DNA of 64,000 nucleotides. It comes from a virus. The position numbers and the translations under genes were made by a program. The stretch covers positions 62,001-126,000 of IMG/VR virus record IMGVR_UViG_3300046660_000219; one strand, given 5' to 3'. The notes below the pieces were generated by a model. It searched no databases. It saw only the letters and a list, made by a program, of their open reading frames with translations, and was not told where the DNA came from. Positions 42,466 through 49,846 of the stretch are shown here, piece after piece (position 1 is the first letter of the stretch; each line of letters begins with the position of its first letter).

Positions 42466-42904
42466 TGGTAAGCGTGCTCCTCTTTTTGGTCCTCACTGTT
42501 ACCGCACAATAAATCGATGCGATGACGATCGTCAGGCATTCCAACGTGTAATTCACGTCAACGATCACAAAATACAGCAAGTGTGAAAACAGCTCTAGGG
42601 CTCGTGCCAAACTCACCAGCATTTCTAACAAAAACAAATAGTACAGTACGCTGAGCCACATCGCGCGATGGTCGATGTTCAGCAGATACACCGCCACGTA
42701 GCAGATACCCGGCACCATAAGGTACTGTTCTAAATCATTCAGCTCATGGTAATTGGCTATGATCACGTTGGACACTAGACAGTTAGTAAGCATAAGTACA
42801 CCAGCTAACTGTAATCGCTTGTCTTTGGTGAGCAGGTAAGCACTGGCGATGGCAAACAGAGCCATCGCCAGGAAGCCCGCTATTATGAGGACTTCGCTAG
42901 TCAC
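42458..42904 (-). CDS. Four-span membrane protein
   Basis: The protein is 148 residues and begins at GTG 42904, with AAAGG eight bases ahead and the upstream stop three bases before. Four hydrophobic spans (about 5-24, 32-50, 62-85, 88-108, with another toward 120-135) indicate an inner-membrane protein of at least four spans. No enzymatic motif. It may have an exclusion or envelope role. Confidence 0.58.
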   Translation of the reverse strand: MTSEVLIIAGFLAMALFAIASAYLLTKDKRLQLAGVLMLTNCLVSNVIIANYHELNDLEQYLMVPGICYVAVYLLNIDHRAMWLSVLYYLFLLEMLVSLARALELFSHLLYFVIVDVNYTLECLTIVIASIYCAVTVRTKKRSTLTNV

Positions 42905-42907
42905 CGA

Positions 42908-43147
42908 CTAGCCTTTCGTGTCGCCGTCGTCTGGCGTAGGAGTGCCGCCAAACGTAGTCACGTCACCCGACTGACCAGCTTCGGTCGCCAGATGGTGCTT
43001 AAGGGTACGCGCCGAGGCGTGCGTACGCCTGTAGAGTGACAGACCTTCCTGATCACCCGTAGCGATCAAGTGCGCCTTTAACAAAGCGGCGTCAGCGCTG
43101 ACGCGACCAACTAGTGCGCGTTGTTCGTCAACCGTTAGAATAGTCAT
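42908..43147 (-). CDS. Small hypothetical protein
   Basis: The protein is 79 residues, with AGGGA ahead. Helical with an acidic, Gly/Thr-rich end (GGTPTPDDGDTKG). Unknown function. Confidence 0.48.
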   Translation of the reverse strand: MTILTVDEQRALVGRVSADAALLKAHLIATGDQEGLSLYRRTHASARTLKHHLATEAGQSGDVTTFGGTPTPDDGDTKG

Positions 43148-43251
43148 TATAGGTAGTCCCTCTTAAACGTGCCACAGAGTGGAGCACTGCACTCCGAAAG
43201 ACCCACGCCGTAGCATGGGCTAGTCGTAAAGCAGTACGTACCTTTATTATG

Positions 43252-43590
43252 TTATAGCAGATTGGCCTTTACTAGATCAGCCATACTTAGAAGGCGGTTG
43301 CGTAGGTGTTCAGGTGGTACGTGCTCCGGCGGAATCTCCACACCGTTTACCTCACCGCCAGGATTAATCCCCCGCTGATTACAGTCGCTTAGTGCGCCGA
43401 GAAATGATCCGGCTTGAACGATCGCAACGCCCAAGAACTGCGTACCTTTTGGAAGGTCTGGATCGGCAAACGACAGCCAATGCCATGGGCTGTCCTGTCC
43501 CGAGGGTCGCATAGCCATCATATCTTCGAGCGAGTCGAATTTAATTGTATCGCCGTCAATGACGGTAGTCGAAGGTTTATTATCGGCCAT
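43252..43590 (-). CDS. Hypothetical protein
   Basis: The protein is 112 residues; ATG 43590 follows TAAAGGTAATAGC. Acidic first half (GDTIKFDSLEDMM) and a helical end. No recognised family. Confidence 0.5.
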   Translation of the reverse strand: MADNKPSTTVIDGDTIKFDSLEDMMAMRPSGQDSPWHWLSFADPDLPKGTQFLGVAIVQAGSFLGALSDCNQRGINPGGEVNGVEIPPEHVPPEHLRNRLLSMADLVKANLL

Positions 43591-43600
43591 GCTATTACCT

Positions 43601-44020
43601 TTACGGCAAATACGGGTTGCGAATACCCCGAATGTTGTGATCGAACCAGTGACGCGCACGTGTCCCCACGCGCACAAAAGCGTAGCCGATAGTCGGTAGG
43701 ATTTGCTTCCATTTGATACGGAGCTTACGGCGCATCGTAGTGACATCCGTAACCATGCGCACTGGCCCGCCGTCGATCGACGCGGCGGTGACTGGGTAGG
43801 CGTAGTGGTTAGCAGACCACATGAACGCTAGAAACGCCTTGGCGCGCTCATCCGGCGAAAGGGTAGAGGCTTTATCACCCCACGTTCCGCCCGACATGTT
43901 GACCATGCCTTGTTCGATCCGCGTGCGTATCCAAACACGAAGCTCTTCGACATGCGGTCCTTCTGAGTCTACGGGAACGCCAAGACGCTCCATGTACGTG
44001 TTGACACGTTGTTCGGTCAT
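43601..44020 (-). CDS. Hypothetical protein
   Basis: The protein is 139 residues, with an AAAGGTAACGAC leader nearly identical to that of the gene at 53546. Mixed helix and strand (WIRTRIEQGMVNM, KAFLAFMWSANHYAY), with a basic Arg/Trp-rich end. Six bases separate it from the NADAR gene upstream, so they are co-expressed. Confidence 0.5.
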   Translation of the reverse strand: MTEQRVNTYMERLGVPVDSEGPHVEELRVWIRTRIEQGMVNMSGGTWGDKASTLSPDERAKAFLAFMWSANHYAYPVTAASIDGGPVRMVTDVTTMRRKLRIKWKQILPTIGYAFVRVGTRARHWFDHNIRGIRNPYLP

Positions 44021-44025
44021 TGTCG

Positions 44026-44484
44026 TTACCTTTGCTTAGCAGCTCTCTTGATGTGGTAAAGACCGCGCAGCTCCATCAAGAGCAAGCCTAGCACGTTATG
44101 ACCTTCACCAACAGGACATTGCCCCCAGAACTTGTCGCCCCAAGAATTGCCTTCGACGAGATAGGCGTCACCGGTCGCCATTAACTGTACATATAGCTTC
44201 GGGTGCGTGTCGAATTTACGACGCAGGATGCGCCGCATCATCTCTACCTTTACGTCCTCCCAATCTTCGCGTAACGTGACACGACGCCCCATGTGCTTAG
44301 CCGCACTGGGCGTATTAGCGTTCGCGATGGCTTCCCGTTCTTTCTGGCTACGCGTCTTCATCGCCTGAAAACTGTGTTCGGTAGTCGGGTACTCGATACC
44401 CGCGAACATATGTGGCGCGTCGTAGAAGTTACTTAGGAAATAGTAGTTTCCTTCGAAGAACTCGATGCGGGTAGGTGTTGGCAT
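44026..44484 (-). CDS. NADAR/YbiA-like ADP-ribose N-glycosidase
   Basis: The protein is 152 residues. The family signature is nearly complete: FLSNFYDAP near residue 16, EYPTTEHSFQAMK near 31-43, an AKHMGRRVTLREDWE segment (62-75) and NSWGDKFWG near 113-121. NADAR enzymes remove ADP-ribose from guanine or related sites, and they pair with DarT-type toxins in host defence. A phage copy could undo ADP-ribosylation of its DNA. It could alternatively act in nucleotide metabolism, since YbiA-like proteins also exist in riboflavin-related clusters. Intact active-site-like residues suggest a working enzyme. Confidence 0.82.
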   Translation of the reverse strand: MPTPTRIEFFEGNYYFLSNFYDAPHMFAGIEYPTTEHSFQAMKTRSQKEREAIANANTPSAAKHMGRRVTLREDWEDVKVEMMRRILRRKFDTHPKLYVQLMATGDAYLVEGNSWGDKFWGQCPVGEGHNVLGLLLMELRGLYHIKRAAKQR

Positions 44485-44518
44485 TGTTTAAGACTTTCTG
44501 AAGGGATCGGCTTCTACG

Positions 44519-44545
44519 AAGCCCGTACATTTTACATACGGGCTT
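44519..44545 (-). terminator. Hairpin upstream of NADAR gene
   Basis: Perfect 9-bp stem AAGCCCGTA/TACGGGCTT; no T run on the - strand. It may be an RNA-processing or attenuation element. Confidence 0.5.
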
Positions 44546-44559
44546 GCTAGAAAACGATA

Positions 44560-44838
44560 TTAGCTAGGCTTAATTGGGTGCGTATCTCGCAAACCCTGCC
44601 AGTATTCTCGGACTTGCTTCTTGTACTCTTTAATAGTGTTGCTCTTCGCCTCATTAGTTTTTGCCTCGTTCAGTTTGCGTTTTCGTTCTTCTTCGCGATC
44701 TTGCCAAGCATAAGTATGACATCGCCCCTTATGTTTGGCCGTCTTACGCAGAAATGATTGTTTAGCCAGACGTTCACGACCATCTGTATCACGATGTCGG
44801 CGTAAGGGTAGTGGTTGTAATGATTTCCAATCGATCAT
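44560..44838 (-). CDS. Basic helical protein
   Basis: The protein is 92 residues, after AAAGGTAAATA, and overlaps the upstream stop as TAATG. Very basic and helical (RKTAKHKGRCHTYAW, EERKRKLNEAKTNEAK). Unknown function; nucleic-acid binding is plausible. Confidence 0.48.
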   Translation of the reverse strand: MIDWKSLQPLPLRRHRDTDGRERLAKQSFLRKTAKHKGRCHTYAWQDREEERKRKLNEAKTNEAKSNTIKEYKKQVREYWQGLRDTHPIKPS

Positions 44839-45047
44839 TATTTACCTTTCTTATGACGATTACGGAACGCCACGCGGAAAGCCTTCCGCAGATAGGCAGC
44901 CTCACCCTCCCAGTCTACGCCGTCTTTGCGCAGACGTTTTACAGCACGATGCACGCGCTCGGTGGGTAAGTCGAAATGCACAGCAACCGCACTGATCAGG
45001 CGGCGGGGTTCTGCGATCCTGTGCGGTAGCAGTTGATAGGTGATCAT
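44838..45047 (-). CDS. Small basic protein near tRNA cluster
   Basis: The protein is 69 residues from ATG 45047. A GGGATAAAGGT leader precedes it. Helical, with an HTH-like middle (ISAVAVHFDLPTERVHRAVKRL) and a basic end (RVAFRNRHKKGK). It may bind DNA. It lies just below the tRNA-cluster hairpin. Confidence 0.5.
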   Translation of the reverse strand: MITYQLLPHRIAEPRRLISAVAVHFDLPTERVHRAVKRLRKDGVDWEGEAAYLRKAFRVAFRNRHKKGK

Positions 45048-45081
45048 ACCTTTATCCCAATTTGGTGTGTGCTTAACGCAC

Positions 45082-45113
45082 GAGAGCCGAAGATCGTGGG
45101 ATCTTCGGCTCTC
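45082..45113 (-). terminator. Hairpin at end of tRNA cluster
   Basis: Perfect 14-bp stem GAGAGCCGAAGATC/GATCTTCGGCTCTC with a 4-base loop; no T run. It lies 6 bases past the tRNA-Leu 3' end and may mark the 3' end of the tRNA precursor or guide its processing. Confidence 0.6.
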
Positions 45114-45118
45114 TAGTG

Positions 45119-45202
45119 TGGTGCGGATGAGAGGACTCGAACCTCCACGTCTCTCAACATTGGTACCTAAAACCAACGCGTCTACCATTTCGCCACATCC
45201 GC
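45119..45202 (-). tRNA. tRNA-Leu (anticodon UAG)
   Basis: 84 bases with encoded CCA. Acceptor GCGGATG/CATCCGC; anticodon stem TTGGT/ACCAA with loop TTTAGGT; long variable arm as in Leu; T loop TTCGAGT. Reads CUA codons. Confidence 0.95.
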
Positions 45203-45282
45203 TAGGATAGATACAGCCGGAAACTGAATAGCCCCACTCACCAGACGCTAGGCGACTAGCTAGCTGTACCTATCTTAGAGGA

Positions 45283-45341
45283 TGGTAGACCCTACTGGAC
45301 TCGAACCAGTAACCGGTGCAAGTCCCTCTCTCATCGTAATG
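45283..45341 (-). tRNA. 3' half of interrupted tRNA
   Basis: Contains a T arm (ACTGG TTCGAGT CCAGT), an acceptor 3' strand AGGGTCT, discriminator A and encoded CCA, but no 5' half next to it. The matching 5' half (acceptor GGACCCT) lies at 46043-46075. The two can pair along the acceptor with one G-U at the end. The stop codon of the HNH gene lies inside this half. Confidence 0.6.
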
Positions 45342-45894
45342 CTTTTGGATCGAGACCATAATTACGTGCCCATTTGCGAACAGCGTTGTCACTAACTTTG
45401 TATTTACGTCCCAGTGCTGACCACGACGTAGTTCGTAGCAATCTAACCAATTCGCGCTTACTAGGACGACTAGCGCGGCGGGTGGCAAACTTGCAGCAAG
45501 CAGTAGAACAATAGTAGTCTTGCGTGATAAACAACGGGAAGTCACAGATCGCGCAGCGACGAATAGTAATCAACTTGGTTGATGAACGCTGATTACATTC
45601 AGAATTTATCAGCCGCTTGCCGCGCAAAGGTGCACCGCGATCCAACCACGCATGAATTTGCTTATGTGTAGATACACTGCACACCAGTAGGTTTTCAGGT
45701 GCGTTGTTAGCGCGTCTAAGGTCCAAATGATGCACTTCTTCTGAACGTCGCAGAGGACGTTCAATTTTACGTTCAGCTACTAACAAGTGCTCATAGACCC
45801 AACCTTTATAACCACCTTGTAGCGCGCGTGGATGGTCAGGCATAAAAACAAGTATGTAGCCCAGTTCTATTTGCTTGCGCTTAAGTTTCTTCAT
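45331..45894 (-). CDS. HNH homing-type endonuclease in tRNA cluster
   Basis: The protein is 187 residues, with CGGAGG nine bases ahead of the ATG. It has an HNH core (EVHHLDLRRANNAPENLLV, then STHKQIHAWL), a Cys4-like zinc knuckle (CAIC, CSTAC), and a C-terminal helix-turn-helix (WSALGRKYKVSDNAVRKWARNYGL) as in phage intron-encoded and free-standing HNH enzymes. It sits between two tRNA halves and its stop codon overlaps the 3' half. A hairpin over its own start may block translation until late or until processed. It nicks or cuts DNA to copy itself. Confidence 0.85.
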   Translation of the reverse strand: MKKLKRKQIELGYILVFMPDHPRALQGGYKGWVYEHLLVAERKIERPLRRSEEVHHLDLRRANNAPENLLVCSVSTHKQIHAWLDRGAPLRGKRLINSECNQRSSTKLITIRRCAICDFPLFITQDYYCSTACCKFATRRASRPSKRELVRLLRTTSWSALGRKYKVSDNAVRKWARNYGLDPKALR

Positions 45895-45896
45895 AA

Positions 45897-45934
45897 CTCG
45901 AACCTCCGTTGCTAAATAAATTAGCAGGTTCGAG
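45897..45934 (-). promoter_or_regulatory. Hairpin sequestering HNH ribosome binding site
   Basis: CTCGAACCT and AGGTTCGAG (9 bp) plus GCTAA/TTAGC (5 bp) pair across a 5-base bulge and a short loop. The GGAGG of the HNH gene partly falls in the stem. This resembles the RNA hairpins that silence translation of homing endonucleases in T4-like phages. Confidence 0.65.
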
Positions 45935-45939
45935 TTTGC

Positions 45940-46018
45940 TGGTACACCGGGTGGGATTCGAACCCACGAAATAAGTCCGTTATGAGCGGACGGCCTTAAA
46001 CCACTTGGCGACCGGTGC
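45940..46018 (-). tRNA. tRNA-Met-type (anticodon CAU)
   Basis: 79 bases with encoded CCA. Anticodon stem GTCCG/CGGAC with loop CTCATAA; T loop TTCGAAT. The first acceptor pair is G-U (GCACCGG/CCGGTGT). CAU could serve Met or, if modified, Ile AUA. It lies within the interval between the two tRNA halves. Confidence 0.88.
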
Positions 46019-46042
46019 CTTTAGCAAGAGCTTAGTTATAGG

Positions 46043-46075
46043 AGCGATCGGCTCTAACCATTGAGCTAAGGGTCC
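46043..46075 (-). tRNA. 5' half of interrupted tRNA
   Basis: Acceptor GGACCCT, D arm TAGCTC-AATGGTTA-GAGC, and the 5' strand of an anticodon stem (GATCG) ending near CT, after which the sequence no longer folds as tRNA. Pairs with the 3' half at 45283-45341. If joined at the proposed boundary the anticodon loop would read CTCATTA, with anticodon CAU, but the variable arm would be unusually long. Confidence 0.5.
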
Positions 46076-46099
46076 GCCTAGAGTTTGGATTTAGTTAGT

Positions 46100-46190
46100 T
46101 GGTACCGGGGAAGGGACTCGAACCCTCAAGGCCATTACTAGCCCAACGGTTTTTAAGACCGTCGCGTATCACCATTTCCGCCACCCCGGC
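46100..46190 (-). tRNA. tRNA-Leu (anticodon UAA)
   Basis: 91 bases with encoded CCA. Anticodon stem ACGGT/ACCGT with loop CTTAAAA; long variable arm; T loop TTCGAGT. First acceptor pair G-U. Reads UUA and UUG. Confidence 0.94.
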
Positions 46191-46422
46191 ACATTACTAA
46201 CACACCCCAAAGCTTCCGAAAGATACACAAAACGTCCAGCCGGTGCAGCGACTCTCGCCCTTTTAATCGGGCTCTCAGAATCATCTACACCTTAAGATCA
46301 TTCCATCTAAAACTGTACGCACACCTTTCAACTCACTTATTTAGCGCGAGTGTTAATAGGTGTCAGGCCGCGTATCCTGTTTGTGTACCTGTCGCAAACT
46401 TTGGCCTTTAAAGTAGGTGGCG
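46191..46422. other. 232-base gap between tRNA genes
   Basis: No gene or standard tRNA. It contains an imperfect inverted repeat around GCCC-TTTTAATC-GGGC near 46258-46275 and a GCACCGG string similar to the flank of the orphan tRNA 3' half, so it may hold a degraded tRNA. Confidence 0.35.
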
Positions 46423-46496
46423 CGAACCCTGTTGGATTTGAACCAACAACCCCGCACTTAGAAGGCGCGTGCTCTATCCTGGTGAGCTAAGGGTTC
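46423..46496 (-). tRNA. tRNA-Arg (anticodon UCU)
   Basis: 74 bases. Acceptor GAACCCT/AGGGTTC, D arm TAGCTC...GAGC, anticodon stem CGCGC/GTGCG with loop CTTCTAA, T loop TTCAAAT. Discriminator G; CCA is not directly encoded. Reads AGA and AGG. Confidence 0.94.
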
Positions 46497-46516
46497 TCAC
46501 CTTGTATGTGCGAGCC

Positions 46517-46556
46517 GCCGAACACTCTGGGCGGTGGGGTGCTTTGAGTGTTCGGC
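46517..46556 (-). terminator. Hairpin between terminase and tRNA cluster
   Basis: Perfect 11-bp stem GCCGAACACTC/GAGTGTTCGGC with an 18-base loop; no T run. Bases 46557-46753 hold no gene that I can support. Confidence 0.5.
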
Positions 46557-46753
46557 TAGCTCTAACCGCCTTACATAAACACAGGCAGGCGGCTTTTCGG
46601 AGGCAATGCCTCTCATCAAAACGGCGTTTAGGCGGGTGCTCATACCGTTTCGAAGATCACCCGGTATTCGCCGTGAGCTTGCAACACGACTACTGAGCGG
46701 GTGAGCCCGTAGAATAAGCACCATAGACAAACAAGTCAAGATCCCTGTCTAGA

Positions 46754-49174
46754 CTAGGCCGCCGCACGACGAACCATGCCTAGAGACCCGCCGCCCTGGC
46801 TGGACGAGGAAGAGCCACCAGTGCCGTATGAGCGCTTCGCACCCATGGCATTACTGACTACGCCAGTGCTACCTTCGCGCCCTCTAGCGACTACACCTAG
46901 GATAGCTCTACGTGTTCCTTGTGAGTACGTCGCGAAGTGTTCGGCAAGTTCCGGGTCCGTAGTGATGTGCCAACCAAGAACGATAGCGCGGAACAAATCA
47001 TCAGTTGCGCCTTCTGGCTTGCTTACCGTTACGCCGGGCAAGTCCTGCACACCGACAAGCTGATAAAGCAAGTGCGCAATCGGCTTGCCAGCAAAAGGTA
47101 TAGGATAGCCCGGTTGTCGCGCCAGTCGCATCGCTTCTTTGGGCTTCACCTCAAGCGCGGGTAGGCGCATGAAGTTGTCGTAGATCGCTGACTGTCGAAA
47201 TTGTTCAAACTCCGGATATTTCAACGAATGGGTAAGAGGTGTGATACCTTCCTCTTCTTCCATTTGTTGTAATAGTTGGATCGATTGCCAACGGTCGGCG
47301 CACAACACAGAGGCGCTGTAGTGTTGGATTAGTGGCTGTACGACGTTGCGGATAATCGACGGGAAGTGGGCCGGAGCATCTTTCGACAAGATCAACTCGG
47401 CGGCGAACCGCACACGCGCTTTGTTACCTTTTTCACCACACTTCTCGACGACAGCCACCGCGAAGCTGTTGTTCACAGAGCCCGCGTCGATGAACACACC
47501 ACAGGGTCCACCGTTGTACTCGCGATGGAACTTTACCTTTCCGGTGGTTTGTAACCCGCCCGATTTGTTTTTGAACACGCGGGTTTCTAGTGTCGCGTCG
47601 TTACCGGTTTTGCCATGGAAAGTGTTCTTGAGCGCTGACAGCATCAGGAATGGCGAACCAGACACCGGCGGAATGGCTGCGTAGTCGCGTGCAGCGGTAA
47701 CTGGGTTCTTGCGGTAGGCTTCGACGATGATCGGGCTGTCTCGCGAAATAGTAGGATTGATCTCCCACGTAGCCGCACGGTAACCGTACATGGTCTTGGA
47801 GCCACGCGATTGCTCGTGCAGCTTCATGATCATATCTTTTTGCGACGCCGGGCTCGAAATATTGTAGAAGTAGCCCATTGGGATGTTATTGTTCCCGGCG
47901 ATCAAGGCCTTGTACGCCGCGTCACGTACCGTGGTTAGTGAGCGCTCTAGCGAGATGTACACTTCTTCCGCATCCATGCGGTCGTAAGCCTTACCGCCTT
48001 TGGTTAGGCCCATGTTCATGTGGCCGATTTCGTCCACCGCCGCCGAGACACGCGTACGACCACGTGACGTCTTCTTGTTAGGTCCGCTAGGTGTGTACAG
48101 AAGGTTGCGGTGACGGTACCGCAAATAGGTATCTTTGAGATTGTACAGCTCGACGCCAATTCGTCTACCGGTCTGGTCCAACATCGCGTGGTACTGTTGA
48201 AACCACGGGAAGTCATTCAGCATATTGGTAAGCGGGTCCCAGAGGTTTTCTTTGGCCTGGGCGAACGTTAGAGCGACAAAGGTAGCTTGTAGTTGTTGTG
48301 ACCCGGCGATGTTAAACATCGCTTGCGGGTTCTGCGACTTGAGCAGGCGGTGCAAGTCGTATGTGACTTGCAGCATGACTTGGAAGGTCTTCGACGCCCG
48401 CTGGCCCGCCAGACCAGCCAGTTCATTGTATGGATTGAACGTCTCTTCCGCGACTAGTTCTGACTTCGTCGTGTGACAACGCGGGCAGACGCCAAACTCC
48501 AAAAAGGTAACGCGATCTTGAAAGTCTTCAATGCTTGCGTCAACCGGAACATTGGCCCACCATTTGCGATCGGTGCACTTTGGGTTAGGGCACCATTCGT
48601 TGAACAGTCGCGTCGGGTGTTCGATCTGCTTAGCCCACGGCGTGAATGACGGCGTGCGCGCGAACGCCGTATCAGTCACCCACGTGAAATAGTTAGGCGC
48701 AGTAGGAATGTCGCGATCGTCAATGCGCGAGTCTTGCGCAACGACACCTGACGATTGCAGCACTTGCTCGATCATTCGCTCAAGCGCACGCTCCTTGGAG
48801 CGTGCCTGTCCCGGTGTCCACTCCATACCCTTTCGCATGAGCATATCAGTGGCGACAGGTTTAGTGCGGGGCGGTACGTCGTGCCCGAAGCTTTCAACCT
48901 CCGTAACAGTAAGCAATCGCTTGGAGTAACTGGTGCACAGATAGTTGTAGTTCTTGGCCGGATCTAGACACTGCGAGAACTTACTACAGCCCATGCACGA
49001 GTTGTGTTTACTGGCAACCAGTCTTTGGCCTAGCTTACCTTTTTCTACCTTAGATTGTACCTCGGGCTCGTGTTTCGGCGCGGGGCGCACAGGCCGCACA
49101 GGCTTAGTCATTTTTGGCGCAGGCTTACTAGACTTGAGCGTCGGGCGTTTCTTTACAGAGAACAGCGAAGCCAT
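46754..49174 (-). CDS. Terminase large subunit with N-terminal zinc region
   Basis: The protein is 806 residues. Residues 60-80 have four Cys in a C-x2-C-x5-C-x10-C pattern and residues 195-233 have two further CxnC pairs, so two zinc knuckles precede the motor. The P-loop is degenerate (GLAGQRASKT, 254-263) and is matched by a VSAAVDEIG Walker B (376-384). The nuclease domain keeps acidic residues at FIDAGS, VLCADRW and ATDDLFRA. It would cut and pump DNA into the head. Length exceeds T4 gp17 (610), because of the zinc part. The gene order is atypical for T4-like phages, since capsid genes are 45 kb away. Confidence 0.75.
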   Translation of the reverse strand: MASLFSVKKRPTLKSSKPAPKMTKPVRPVRPAPKHEPEVQSKVEKGKLGQRLVASKHNSCMGCSKFSQCLDPAKNYNYLCTSYSKRLLTVTEVESFGHDVPPRTKPVATDMLMRKGMEWTPGQARSKERALERMIEQVLQSSGVVAQDSRIDDRDIPTAPNYFTWVTDTAFARTPSFTPWAKQIEHPTRLFNEWCPNPKCTDRKWWANVPVDASIEDFQDRVTFLEFGVCPRCHTTKSELVAEETFNPYNELAGLAGQRASKTFQVMLQVTYDLHRLLKSQNPQAMFNIAGSQQLQATFVALTFAQAKENLWDPLTNMLNDFPWFQQYHAMLDQTGRRIGVELYNLKDTYLRYRHRNLLYTPSGPNKKTSRGRTRVSAAVDEIGHMNMGLTKGGKAYDRMDAEEVYISLERSLTTVRDAAYKALIAGNNNIPMGYFYNISSPASQKDMIMKLHEQSRGSKTMYGYRAATWEINPTISRDSPIIVEAYRKNPVTAARDYAAIPPVSGSPFLMLSALKNTFHGKTGNDATLETRVFKNKSGGLQTTGKVKFHREYNGGPCGVFIDAGSVNNSFAVAVVEKCGEKGNKARVRFAAELILSKDAPAHFPSIIRNVVQPLIQHYSASVLCADRWQSIQLLQQMEEEEGITPLTHSLKYPEFEQFRQSAIYDNFMRLPALEVKPKEAMRLARQPGYPIPFAGKPIAHLLYQLVGVQDLPGVTVSKPEGATDDLFRAIVLGWHITTDPELAEHFATYSQGTRRAILGVVARGREGSTGVVSNAMGAKRSYGTGGSSSSSQGGGSLGMVRRAAA

Positions 49175-49195
49175 GGAAAGCTTACCTTGAAATGG

Positions 49196-49846
49196 TTACG
49201 ACTTGGTCAGGTAGTTAAGTGTATTCATCAACTGGGTACGTTCGTCATCTTCCGGCGTACGCTTATTGCGCTTGTTTGGATCTACGTCGCCACCAAACTT
49301 TCGCGCCAAGAACGCATCGACGATTTTTGCCCGCAACGCAGAGTCGTCAATCATCTCGCGCACGTTACTCACAAACAGCGCGATATCCATCAGCATCGTT
49401 ACACTTTTTGTGACCGATTGATGCGCCCGATTATCGAGTTGAATGCTCGGCAGCGCAGCGTCTTCAAACTGTGCATTGGCTTCTTCGATGGCTTCAACCA
49501 AAGCAAGTGCACGCAAGGTCAGATCGACGTAACGATCGGCATACTTTTTCGTGACACCTTGCTTGCGCAAAATGTATGGCATGCCGGGATCAGCATAGAG
49601 GCGCTGTTCCATTTGAATTCGACGGTGACGCGCCAAGATTGCCTCCGGACCGTTAGGCTCGGAGGCAATCTTCCGGCTAGCGTGCAAAGAGCGTAGCGCT
49701 GCCTTGTAGTCTACCTTTTCACTGATAGACTTGACGGGCTTCGCGTTGCTCTGGAACGGTTCTGTAAGCTTCGACACGTTCACAGTGACGCCGCGTGCTT
49801 TCGGCGACGGCTTCGCGACTGATACGTCGCGCCTGCGCTTGCTCAT
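49196..49846 (-). CDS. Hypothetical protein upstream of terminase
   Basis: The protein is 216 residues; ATG 49846 has AAAAGG nine bases ahead. It is basic at the start (KRRRDVSVAKPSPKARG) and helical afterwards (RYVDLTLRALALVEAIEEANAQF). Its first 128 bases overlap the end of the helicase gene in another frame. Position directly upstream of the large terminase makes a small-terminase role possible, but no helix-turn-helix is clear. Confidence 0.5.
   Translation of the reverse strand: MSKRRRDVSVAKPSPKARGVTVNVSKLTEPFQSNAKPVKSISEKVDYKAALRSLHASRKIASEPNGPEAILARHRRIQMEQRLYADPGMPYILRKQGVTKKYADRYVDLTLRALALVEAIEEANAQFEDAALPSIQLDNRAHQSVTKSVTMLMDIALFVSNVREMIDDSALRAKIVDAFLARKFGGDVDPNKRNKRTPEDDERTQLMNTLNYLTKS

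Noticed and set aside
46200-46330. Possible tRNA-Lys or suppressor tRNA around CTTTTAATC
   Set aside because: The anticodon stem does not pair over five bases, and no D arm or TTCGANTC T loop exists on either strand.
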